From NCBI RefSeq assembly GCF_000801105.2, contig NC_079516.1:17638998-17702997 (forward strand): 64,000 nucleotides of DNA, written 5' to 3'. The position numbers and the translations under genes were made by a program. The stretch comes from Raphanus sativus (Eukaryota > Streptophyta > Magnoliopsida > Brassicales > Brassicaceae). The notes beneath the pieces were generated by a model. It did not search any database, had not been told where the DNA came from, and saw nothing but the letters and a program-made list of their open reading frames with translations. Below, in pieces: positions 47,027-57,399 of the stretch. Position 1 is the stretch's first letter, and every line of letters begins with the position of its first letter.

Positions 47027-47285
47027 ACACAAAACAAAACATATAAAATATACCAGAAGACAGGTAACACTGTGAACATTAAAGAGATACATTAACACAG
47101 TGCTGTTTAAATTCTGGCCAGTTTTATCTTTGCTCCGGAAACTTGAACATCTCTCACTTTTGTAATCTAAGAGAGTTCACCATTATGAAGCAATTCAGAT
47201 CTAAAGATTAATTCAAATGAAAAGAAAGTACGACGGCTGAAGAAGAATATAAGATTAACGACGGCTATGGAGGTGTTTGAATGAA

Positions 47286-47437
47286 TTAGGGTTTAAAGGG
47301 TCTTTCTTATATATAGAGAACGAGCGACGGGGAAGATTCAAATTAGGGGAATTCAGTTAATGGGCCGGGTTATTTTGACTGCGGCCTAGATTCTTAGAGG
47401 TCCATCGTTAACTTGGATCGGTGTTTAGAATTGGGCC
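47286..47437 (-). promoter_or_regulatory. Promoter with telo-box, TATA box and site II elements (minus strand)
   Basis: In minus-strand order: TGGGCC-type site II motifs (47432-47437 and 47361-47366), a TATA box CTATATATAAG (near 47306-47316) and a telo-box AAACCCTAA (47286-47294). This combination is known from Arabidopsis snoRNA-cluster and ribosome-biogenesis promoters. Transcription would run left across 47280-46750. Confidence 0.6.
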
Positions 47438-49476
47438 GCTTTTATTAGAATATTTTTGTTTGATGTGAAAGAAACAGATCCAAAATGAAAATGCACTACA
47501 GACAAACAAAATTTTACTTTTGTCTTGTTTATTATTTTTTAGTTTTTCATTATCTTAAGTGAAAAATCATTACATGGAAAATATTTCATTTTTATTTTTT
47601 ATTTTAATTCAATAAAGATTGTAATGAATTTTCACCTATGATTATAAATATTTGAAATATATTAAACAAGATAACTAATATTTTGTGAAATATATTAAAA
47701 CACAAAATAATGGTTTTGATATGCATATATTTTATGTTTAAAAACATGCTTAATTTTACTTTTTATATTTTATTTTCATTTGATATGCTTCAAAATATAA
47801 TTTAGACTATTTAAAAAATTTGTAACTAGTTAAGAGTTGTAACATCTAAAAATTAAGAATAAAATTTAATAGATGTTTACGTTTAATGTGAATAAAAATT
47901 AAAGTTTAAATCTAAAAATAAACCAAAAATAAAACATAATTGTACTAAATAGTGTGATTCGTATTATGTATGATTAAAAATCAGAAAGTTTGATCTACAT
48001 TGTAAAACTTATCACCAGAACAATATACGCAAGACTTAGAACACGTAAAACCTAGTACTACAGATTTATAATATACAAAATAATCAAAAAGAAAGAAAAA
48101 GATAAGAAAAAAGAAATACAAAATCAGTAGATGTTAACACATAAAGAAGAATACGGAAAAAAAATTGAAAGAAACCTAATTTTTTAATTGAAAATTTAGA
48201 ATATAAAACGGTATCTTAAAACATAACTAAGAATTTTTTAAAAAATATAAAAATTATCTATTGGTTCAACCATTGGTTCAACCGGTACTAGGTTTCGGGG
48301 TTTGGTGGGTTTTTGCGGGTTTTTACAGGTTTTCAAATTTTGGATTTTTCACAAAACTCAAACCGAATTTATTTCGGGACACCGGATTTACCGGTTCAAC
48401 CACAGGTCCGGGTCGGGTTTCAAAACACTTTCTCAAAGTGATTTTCAATTCTAATTGGATTTCGTAATATTTTATACTAGACCCAATATCTCTAAATCAG
48501 CCTAAATGCCTAAATGATTATTTCCATCTAATTCAAATATGATTTCACGTTTCATACTCTAAAAAAATTAGAGCAAAGCACATCTAATCTAATCTTACCT
48601 AACACCAGGAAAGAAGATTAAAAGCTGTAGTCAACGATCACTATCAATTTAGTCAGGCACGATACAAAAGGCGAAGATATCACCACGTGTCGAAACCCCG
48701 TCAATCAGAGGGAGATACAGGATGTGATCATCACTATCACAGAGTCCGTCTATTGTCCCTTTCAACACGTCACTGAGTAAGACAGCTATAAACACTAGAA
48801 CAACAACGATTAGATTTTTGCCTGAAAAAGAACTCCCTTACCCTAGGTCAACCCAGTTCTAGACCCAATCCCTTTTCACCATATAAGGAAATATATAATT
48901 CCAAAATATTTTCTAAGTTCATGTTTTGTCTACAACGAAACAAAATGGATGAATATTAGGAGTGGGTGCAAATCGGTATTCAAGTATTCGTAGATATTCG
49001 TGATCCGATATATTTTGTTTAAATAATTAATTATCTGATTTTATTTCGATATGTAGCCATCCAAATATTTGATGTTTTAGATATCCAAATTAGATTTTTA
49101 ACAGTAATTCTTAAAAATAAATAAATAAATTTAAAATAACAATATGTTATTACAAAAATGAAAATTTATTCACTTTTTAGTTTTTTAATAGATAGTTTAA
49201 TAAATTTAGTAAATAAAAACACTTTAAAACTTATGTACAATATGATATTTATATAACTTATATATATAATTCTTTAAATATATCTATGTGCATATAATAG
49301 ATCAATATCCAATCTTAAAAATATTTGTATTTGTGATTTATTTTATTTTATTTTTTTACAGATATTTTAATATTAGTATATTTACTTTGCTTCACAGAAT
49401 TACAGATTTCAAATTTTTCGGTTCAAATCAAACGGTTATCGAATAGAATCAAATTTAAGGATATTTTTTGCAGCAC
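47438..49476. other. AT-rich spacer, no gene
   Basis: Includes a stretch near 48255-48430 rich in CCGGTTCAACC and GGGTTT motifs, typical of decayed non-coding transposon sequence. No coding region is supported. Confidence 0.55.
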
Positions 49477-49479
49477 TAA

Positions 49480-49846
49480 GGGGGATGTATTCAATTTAAC
49501 ATTTGATGTGATTTGATTTTTAATGGAGTTTTAGATGATTTTAATAAGTTGCAGAGATTTAGGTAATTTTTGTTAAATTACTCTAGAATATCACATAAAA
49601 CAATGAGATTTGAGTTTTAATTTTTTTAACTAAGAAACTCCACCCAAACACCCTAAAATCACCTCAAAACTTTAAAACTCCGCAACTTAAAATATTTCCA
49701 ATAACAGTGGATTTCAGAGTACTTTACAAAATGTCAAGTTCAATAACAGTGGATTTTAAATGAATTTTTAAAATTCATGTTTGAATAACAGTGGATTTGT
49801 CATTTTGATACAAATCACCTGAAACTCTCGGTTAAATACATCCCCC
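49480..49846. mobile_element. Tourist/Harbinger-like MITE, 367 bp
   Basis: Inverted ends GGGGGATGTATTCAATTTAA and GGGGGATGTATTTAACCGA, flanked by 3-bp TAA on both sides (49477-49479 and 49847-49849), as expected for PIF/Harbinger. The body contains repeated AATAACAGTGGATTT motifs. Confidence 0.8.
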
Positions 49847-50133
49847 TAATTAATATGAAATTTACCATTTAATACTTGGACCATCACGTCATGGTTAACC
49901 ACTTAATCGCTTACTTGAATTTTCTTTTTTGATAAAATGTTACACTTACCCAAACTATCATGCACTTTTTATAACTTTTGATGTTATAATAAACTGGTGA
50001 CGAGTGTTCACGAAAAAAAAAACTTGATGCTTATAATAAGTTAGGTTGAGACAACATACCAAGTACAAAAACTTAACAAAATGTGTCTACTTACACTTCT
50101 TATATTTTATGGTTTACATTACAAACACAATTT

Positions 50134-52981
50134 CTAGAAAGATGTCTCTCCTACCACCGTTAAACCCTGGCTACCGTCGATGCTACTGCTGGAAAATTCA
50201 TCTTCCAGACTCTTATAATGGTCACTACCGGAAATTGATCTACTGACAGAGTGATCTTGACCGTCCATTGGCTCAAGATGTTTACTATCGAGTCCGGTGC
50301 AACCGTCAATGTTGATAGAGACAGGTTCCGTTAGCTGCTTCCCGTCTCGTGGAGGTGAAAAGACTACCGGAAGGTAAAGCTCAGCCTCGCACGGGAACTT
50401 GGCGCTCTTGAAGTGTTCCTTTAGATCTTCCAAACCCTTTTTGACGATTAAAAATAACAAGATAAACACATAGTGACATGACACATAATTATCATAAAGT
50501 TCAGTACAAGACTTTTGTTTATCTTATAGCTGAAACTTTGGTATATGTCCAAGAGTCATCTGGTGGAACTTATATATGGCAGAATATTTTGAGGGTTAAA
50601 TAAAGTTTATGTTGTCTGTGACTTCAAAACACTAAATGAATGTGTAATATAATGTATACCTGAACTCTCGCATATGTGATTTGGCAAATCTTACGAGAAT
50701 TAAAAACCTCCCAACGTTGAAGATGAAACGCCTTGTAAAGCCTCCAAGCTGCCTCCGGAGACGTCATATTCACAAACCCATAACCAACATTACACTTGTT
50801 GCTAATCTCACAGCAAAAATAAATAAAAGAGTCAGTCATTTTTAGTAATAGACATAACCGATACTATACTGTCAATAAAGTTCGATGTTTGATTACTTGA
50901 AATCCATCGGGAGATACACGAAATCATAAGAAGAAAAGGGTTGATGATGAGCTTCATGTTCGTCCCTTTCCTCGGTGATCGCTTCATTGATGTGAACGCA
51001 GTGATTATCCAGCATATTCAACAGCAGCTTTTGACTATATAAAACCATTAAAATACATTATACCTTTACAAAATTAAAGTGGAATTTCATAAACAAAACC
51101 TATAGGAATCTGAAATATACGATCATCCAGGAAAATGATAGTCAATTAGTGTAATATGAAACAAGAAGATAATTAAAAGCTTGATGGAACATAGCATAAG
51201 AGAATTTTATCTAGAATATAAAGCTTTGAATATATAAACAGCATACTGGCACACGAATCCATGTGAATATTATAATGAAAGATTAGAAAGATCTAAATTG
51301 ATCTTTAACAGTCCTAGAGTTTGAAAAAGCTTCGAACTTTATAATCCATACAAAAACTTAACTGGAAGATCTAGTCGTTGGTCTTTAGCATTAAAGTAAC
51401 TTTAAAATACTGATAATTAGAATAAAGTAACTTTATAATACTGATAACTGGAGTAAAGTAACTCTAATACTAATAATTAGATTATATAGCCGAACCTGTA
51501 CTTGTTTGGTATGTTCTTGATCATCAAAGTGGTACGTGGATCTCTGCAACTTGGATCATCCATGGTTTCTTCACTAATAAGGAACTGAATTAGTTCCATG
51601 CTCTTCATAAGTCTTTTCTTCCCCCACTTAGCCATGTTCTTGCTCTTTGTTTCGGACTCCGCTCCTCGGATCTTATTATCCTCATCATCATTGATACACA
51701 ACGAACCCATAGAAGCTTCGACAACATCAACTCCATTATTAGGGCTCACATTTTTGTTTTTATCCTTCATCAGGGTAAGAGACTGTCTCATAGGAGGAGC
51801 TAGAATAGGTGGCGGTTGAGCCGGTTGAAACAGTACATGTGGTTGCCTTAATGACATGAACTTGTTCTTAATCCCACCTGGTCGGCTATATTCGATCACA
51901 ACTTGCTTCCCACAAATCTCTTCGCCGTTCATTCGATCAAAAGCTTTCGCTGCATCCCTCACATCGTAAAACTCAACGAATCTTTGATGTTTCTTGTACG
52001 GTGTCTCTCTCAACTCTTTGATGGGACCTGAAGACAAAAATTACAGTATGTATTATCAACTGCTGATAATTAAACGGTATAATAATATTGTCTATATGTC
52101 AAAATCTAAATAAGGGAATGATTGATACTAATTATATTGTAATTGAAAAATGGTTCTTACTCCTGACATATCCACAAATCGAGTAAGCAAAACTAAAAAA
52201 AACGAAACATAATCATCAAGACAGAAACATTACAAGTAGAAAAACATATACCGTAAACTTGGAAAATCTGTCTGAGAGCAATGGAAGAGACTTCAGGGTC
52301 TAAGTTAAAGATCACCAACGTTCCTTGGTTGCAACCATTAGGAACCGCGCTAGTAGCCGGAACTACAAACTGAGCCCACACAGGTCTACCGGAAACAAAC
52401 CCACGAACCGATGAGGAAGAAGATGGTAAGCTCCAAACGGTTCCACCACCACCACCAACCTTGGCTTGGTGCTGCATGTGTCTACCGCAAATCTCTCTAA
52501 CAGCTCTTTTAGCGTCACGGATGTCGTAGAAATGGACGGTCACGATTCCTTCAGAGATCCTCTCCATCTGCACGCCACGCACGTCGCCGAACACCTCCAA
52601 GTCGCGTCTCACCGTAGACTCGGTGACGTCACGCGGTACGGAGATCAGAGAAAGAGATCGCGTGGGAGACTTTGACGGGATAGGAAGCCGTTGAACGGCT
52701 GAAACACCATTAAAATACGGACGCGGGGGCGGTGGTGGTGGTGGTGGAGGAGGAGGAGGAGAAGAAAACATCAAGGGATGTGGTGGGAGGTTAAAGAACG
52801 TGAAAACCGTTGGTTCCGTCGGAGATAATCCGTACGACGACGGAGGAGGCGTGGGAAAATGCGGCGGCGGCGGCGGCGGCGGAAGAGAAGTGTAGGGAAA
52901 GTAAAAACGGGAGGAGATAGGGTTTAGTGGTACAAACTCTTGAGCTCGAGGGTCTAAAGGAGAAGCTCTAGAATCTTCCAT
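50134..52981 (-). CDS. TEL1: TERMINAL EAR1-LIKE 1, Mei2-like RNA-binding protein
   Basis: Five exons (52981-52252, 52027-51496, 51034-50897, 50801-50660, 50436-50134) joined by GT-AG introns give 614 aa, about the length of Arabidopsis TEL1 (At3g26120). The start [20 protein letters not shown] is typical of the family. Pro-rich runs fill residues about 30-90. RRM1 is [23 protein letters not shown]2 is [20 protein letters not shown] continuing across the first splice, and the C-terminal Mei2-type RRM3 is [12 protein letters not shown]...[12 protein letters not shown]...ITYARVQG. TEL proteins act in shoot and root meristems and affect organ initiation; RNA binding is inferred from the RRMs. Its neighbours are the GH5 and AGP genes, as in Arabidopsis. 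The gene looks intact. A CT-rich leader lies at about 53060-53095. Confidence 0.93.
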
Positions 52982-53686
52982 TTTAAAAGGGTTTGTTGTT
53001 GTTTGTCTAACCGGAGTACTGATGTTGTTACCGGTGAATGTGATCGTGTGAGAGAGTACTGTAACGTCGTCGTCTCTCTCTCTCTTTACTCTCTATAGAC
53101 AAGACAGTGGAAGAGAACAAATGTTTAATTTTTTTTAATTTGTGTTCTTTATGTCTTTCCATAAGCATTTAAGTTTCCTCGAAAATGACTGTGGCTTATA
53201 ATCCTTTTCGTGAAGTTACGTCAATACCCCTACTAACTTTTTTGGTAGGCTTGGGTTCTTGGTTTACGAGGCAGTATATATTTGTAGATTAAAGTCCATA
53301 CGCGACACGAATACTGACTACGTGGAAAATGTTTTGTCTTTAATTTATAGGTTCTGCAGATTTTCTTACGAAAAATAATTGAAACTCTGAAAAAGAAAAA
53401 CAAGAACCCCAAAAGTGAGAAGTCGTATATTAATAACTGTCAAGTATGTTTCAGAGAAAAACCATCACTGAATCGAACAAAGAGGATGACGGGTGAATCG
53501 AGAGTAACTACCGCAGCAAATAAAAATGGGAAAACTCTCGTTGAAAGCATTTCAAAACTAGTTTACAAAAAAAAAAAACCCTTTCAAAACTCCAGATGAT
53601 AAGAACAAATAATCCATTGATCGGCATTATATAGCTACAGTCTTAACTCTTTACGTGTTAAGCCGTAAGGATAATCTCGTTTCGCG
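52982..53686. other. TEL1 upstream region
   Basis: Contains a pyrimidine-rich (minus-strand GA-rich) stretch at 53066-53095 close to the start codon, then AT-rich DNA without other genes. Confidence 0.45.
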
Positions 53687-53705
53687 AATGTGAGGTTACA
53701 TTATT

Positions 53706-53816
53706 TTTTTTTGCTATAAAAAAAGGGTTAAATCCGGGTTAATGATACACAAGCCTAACCTTCGGGTGGAGGTACAGCCCACGAATAGATCTTCTCCTGG
53801 GCATTCAAATGAGTCT
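53706..53816 (-). mobile_element. 5'-truncated SINE with perfect 19-bp target duplication
   Basis: A 111-bp insert is flanked by AATGTGAGGTTACATTATT at 53687-53705 and 53817-53835. It has a poly-A tail on the minus strand (T run from 53706). The minus-strand body ACTCATTTGAATGCC...GAGAAG matches the 3' part of the SINE at 29829-30040, so it is the same family without the pol III promoter half. Confidence 0.8.
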
Positions 53817-53835
53817 AATGTGAGGTTACATTATT

Positions 53836-54499
53836 GATACACAAGACCACTAAATTGAAATGCATGCTAGTTATAATATTAAAACAAGAAGGTTTAATGA
53901 TGTAAGAATCAAGGATCTTTAAAAGTTTCTTTTTTGGTGTAAATGTTAAATAACTATTAAAAAAGAAACTATATATTCGTGATCTTGTTTTTTGTTTGTT
54001 ATAACATTCTTGTTTTTTTGTTTCTTTAACAAATACAGTTTTGTTTAGTGCACATATTTGTGTAATGAAGAAAGTTTTGTTAAACACGAAGCAGTGACCA
54101 AACACACGTGCACATGAAAATCTCGGTTCGAGAAGAAGACTCCCCCAAAACCATAATCTTGGTTTTCGCTTTTTCAGATAAAATAATGACTACTTCTTGC
54201 TTACCACGTTTGCTTCCCCCACTAGAAAAAACTAAAATGTATACTTATAATTATTTTTATTTGTTGTACAAATATGATTCTTCTCGGCAACCATACAATA
54301 TCATTCAACTTATGGTCAAAATATTAGAGAATTTGTTTAATGATTTTGTTATTCTTTATTCTTTATTCTTTGTTTCTTTTTCTGTTCGAAATTATAGATT
54401 GACTTGGGTATCTTTTTACCTGAACCGAATTGAAACGAACTGATCATATTGAACGGAGAAGGAAATTCGACTAAAGAGGTTATCGATGGTTTTACAATT
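53836..54499. other. Spacer, no gene
   Basis: AT-rich; the small open frames have no recognisable domain. Confidence 0.5.
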
Positions 54500-54832
54500 G
54501 AGAAAATTCCTTAAAAATACACAGACTGAATTTTATTTGCTGAAAAATACACGAACTTTTTATATTTCCCAAAAAAATACACAGATTAATTTTGGTTATC
54601 CATAAAATGCATGAACTTTTGAATTTTGGAAATTTCACACCTCGATTTTAACGACGTTAACTCTGATTAACAGAACGTTAACACACCGTTAGAAGACGTT
54701 AACGCTGATTCAAAAGTTTATGTATTTTATAGACAACCAAAATTAGTCTGTGTATTTTTTGGAAAACCTAAAAAGTTCGTATATTTTTTCAGCAAAAAAA
54801 ATCTAGTATGTGTATTTTTAAGGAATTTTCCC
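54500..54832. mobile_element. Foldback element, 333 bp
   Basis: The two halves are imperfect reverse complements along most of their length, beginning GAGAAAATTCCTTAAAAATA and ending with the complement of GGGAAAATTCCTTAAAAATA. The centre holds repeated ACGTTAAC motifs. This resembles non-autonomous Mutator-like elements; a 9-bp target duplication is not obvious. Confidence 0.65.
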
Positions 54833-55078
54833 GTGAAAGGTAACTATTGTAGTTAGGTTACACGTAAATACCGGTTTATGAATATCACAAGGTATTATAA
54901 ACCATATATATGAATCACATACACAAAGTTTTTATGTTGTAATGATCTGTACCGTCCCAATGTTATACATGAAGGGACAAGCAAAATGCTTATACATGAT
55001 AATTCTACACAAGAAAAATATTACAAAATATTCATTAAAAACATATTAATTTCTTAGATTACATATACCAATCACGCC
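54833..55078. other. 3' flank of the AGP gene
   Basis: AT-rich, includes the presumed 3' UTR of the minus-strand gene to its right. No other feature. Confidence 0.4.
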
Positions 55079-55435
55079 TCAGAAAAATAATAGCGATCCA
55101 ACCATCGTAGCAGCAATAGAAACGGTTCCAATCATAGCGGTGAGGCCACTTCCTGAAGTTTGCTGAGGCGGCGGATAGTTTGCGTAAGAAGTTTCGCTTC
55201 CGATAGGTCCGGCGACTGCCACATCATCATCTCCGGGAGTCGGAGGCGCATCGTCATCGGTTGTTCCGATGGCGTTGTCGTCTGCTGGAGCCTGTGCTAC
55301 CTCGATATCTCCACTGGTCGGAGCTGTTGCGGTTGGAGGTCCAGAGGTGGTCACCGACGGTTTATCAGTAGCTGATACGATGACGGTGGAAACGGCGATG
55401 AAGAGAAGAAGGAGAGCTACGTGAAGGCGCACCAT
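55079..55435 (-). CDS. Small arabinogalactan-like GPI-anchored protein (At3g26110-like)
   Basis: A single exon of 118 aa. N-terminal signal peptide (residues about 1-22, LHVALLLLFIAVSTVIVSA), then a Pro/Thr/Ala/Asp-rich middle (PPTATAPTSGD, DDAPPTPGDDD) suited to O-glycosylation, then a C-terminal hydrophobic tail (TAMIGTVSIAATMVGSLLFF) that fits a GPI-anchor signal. Arabidopsis At3g26110, in the same neighbourhood, is described as anther-specific AGP1-like, so a role at the cell surface of anthers or pollen is likely but inferred. A minus-strand TATA box (TATATAAATA, 55544-55535) lies 100 bp upstream of the ATG. Confidence 0.85.
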   Translation of the reverse strand: MVRLHVALLLLFIAVSTVIVSATDKPSVTTSGPPTATAPTSGDIEVAQAPADDNAIGTTDDDAPPTPGDDDVAVAGPIGSETSYANYPPPQQTSGSGLTAMIGTVSIAATMVGSLLFF

Positions 55436-55534
55436 TATGTTAGTTAATAGTCCCCAAAAAACGTTTTCAAAAAAAGTTTAATGGGTATTTTCCTTTTATT
55501 TATTTACGGTTTTTAGTTGTGTAGAGAGGCTCTT

Positions 55535-55544
55535 TATTTATATA
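55535..55544 (-). promoter_or_regulatory. TATA box of the AGP-like gene
   Basis: Minus-strand TATATAAATA about 100 bp before the start codon at 55435. Confidence 0.6.
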
Positions 55545-55708
55545 GCTTTTTGATCAACATGCGAAATTTAAGGTTTGCCAAAAAAAAGTTGATGGCATAC
55601 CATTTATACTACTGCTAATTTAAGCTTTTTCCCTGCCCATTAAAAATGTCTTGTTCTCATTTTGTCTCAATCCTATCAAACATAGCAAACAAAAAACAAC
55701 AAATAGAT

Positions 55709-55795
55709 AAAAGGTCTTCAACGGGCTGTTTAAGTTTCAGTGTAGATCACGAATATCACTTGGAACAGCATCTTCAATGTATTACTCTATTTTAT
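55709..55795 (+). repeat. Left arm of an inverted repeat (pairs with 57045-57134)
   Basis: AAGGTCTTCAACGGGCTGTT and the following roughly 65 bp (AGTTTCAGTGTAGATCACGA, CAATGTATTACTCTAT) recur in reverse complement at 57045-57134 with few changes. The first 50 bp are nearly identical. Confidence 0.8.
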
Positions 55796-56365
55796 AATTT
55801 AGCAAAAAAACAACAACAAATAGAACGCTTTTTCCATAAATGCTCTTTAGTGGAATTTAGTAACTTTAGTTATAGTTAATCATAAAATAATTATCCAAAT
55901 TTTAACAGATTTTGCTTTGGTGATTAATTTAATTTGATAAAAAACAAAAGTAGTATGTTATTTCTTAAACATGAAGAAATGTTAATGAATCATAAGTAAC
56001 AAATACTCTTTGTAAATTATGTAAATACTCTTTGTAAATTATGTAAATTGAAAGGAATTAAAAAATAACATATTTCCATTCATTTATTTGGTCACTATAG
56101 ATCCGTAGATTATCTGACAACATCATTATTAATGAGACATACACATTTTTCAGAAATAAAAATATTGACAATTTATGACAAAATTATATTTTTTCTATCT
56201 TAAAATAATTTGAACCATTAGAGATTGAAGAACTTTCCCTCATATATATCATTCTTTCAATTCCTCTCTTTCATTATTTTATTTGGAAGAAATTGCCAAT
56301 AAAAATGGTGTAACCAATGTCTATATATTTATTTCATTTGGGCGCTCTCCCGTGTCTCACAAAAT

Positions 56366-57081
56366 TAGAGTATCTCTAGTTCCACTCTAAAATCCACTCC
56401 AAGCTCTATTTTACAGTAAAATCATCTCCAACTTCACTCTAAAACGCATTTCAAAATGGAGTGATATAGTATATGATTACTCCAAATATGGAGTAAACCA
56501 ACTCATTACTCCAAAATGGAGTTGAACTTTTTTATTTATAAAATGATCATTCACATTTAAATATTTTCGTTTTTAATAAAATATTATTATAAATAAGTAT
56601 AATAATGTTATTTTACTATATATATTATTAAATTTACTGTTAATATTTATTAATTATATAAACAGACATCTAATGAAATATTTTATTCAACAAAATATAT
56701 AATATAAAGCGTAAAAGATCTGTAGTGAATGAATATAATAATTCTAATGAATAATTTATATAAATTGATGTATTATTGTGTTTAAGTAATGTAATGTAAT
56801 TTTTAGTGTATTAAATGTTTCCCTTTTAAACATTGTTGAGTAATTTTAATTATATAATAAAAAAATTAATTATGATTAATATTGTATTTAATAGAAATGT
56901 TACAAAGTTAAAATGGACTGTTTTGCAAATAGTATAAATGAAAGGTGATATTATTAATTTTAAAATAAATATTAAATATTAAATATTTAATTTTAGAGTA
57001 AAAAATAGAATAATACATTGGAACAAAACACTACTCTATTTTAGAATAAAAAACAGAGTAATACATTGGAAATGCTATTAC
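56366..57081. mobile_element. Possible non-autonomous DNA transposon, about 0.7 kb
   Basis: Starts AGAGTATCTCTAGTTCCACT and ends with the complement of AATAGCATTTCCAATGTATT. These resemble the AGAGCATCTCCAA ends of a common Brassicaceae non-autonomous family. Ends are diverged and no target duplication is clear. The interior is AT-rich with ACTCCAAAATGGAGT palindromes. Confidence 0.45.
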
Positions 57082-57134
57082 AAGTGATATTCGTGATCTA
57101 CACTGAAACTTAAACAGCCCGTTGAATACCTTTT
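57045..57134 (-). repeat. Right arm of the inverted repeat (pairs with 55709-55795)
   Basis: Reverse complement of the left arm. The arms are about 1.25 kb apart. The rest of 55436-57399 has no gene. Confidence 0.8.
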
Positions 57135-57399
57135 CAACCAGAATTTGGGTTTAGCACTTTAAGCTTTCTATACAAATGAAATTAACAATTTCACTTACCA
57201 AATGGATTAATTGAAATTATTCGACAATTACTAACAACATAACCTAAAACATGACCCCTTGAACAATTAGAATAATCTAAAACCACAAACAATTATTATG
57301 TTAAGACAAGTTCCTTAACTTATGTCCCACCCCCCTTTGTACAAACTTCCAAACATAACAAAGTTAAAACGCAACTTCCTAGCTTTTTCCGTGCAAATA

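Noticed and set aside
47030..47200. A possible H/ACA snoRNA (AGATAA hinge and ACA-like end) upstream of the C/D candidate
   Set aside because: I could not draw two convincing hairpins around the hinge, so it is not called.
48255..48430. Possible gene with CCGGTTCAACC / GGGTTT-rich sequence
   Set aside because: It is repetitive, lacks a supported frame and looks like decayed transposon DNA.
55646..55879. 77-codon frame
   Set aside because: It covers one arm of an inverted repeat and AT-rich DNA, with no family resemblance.
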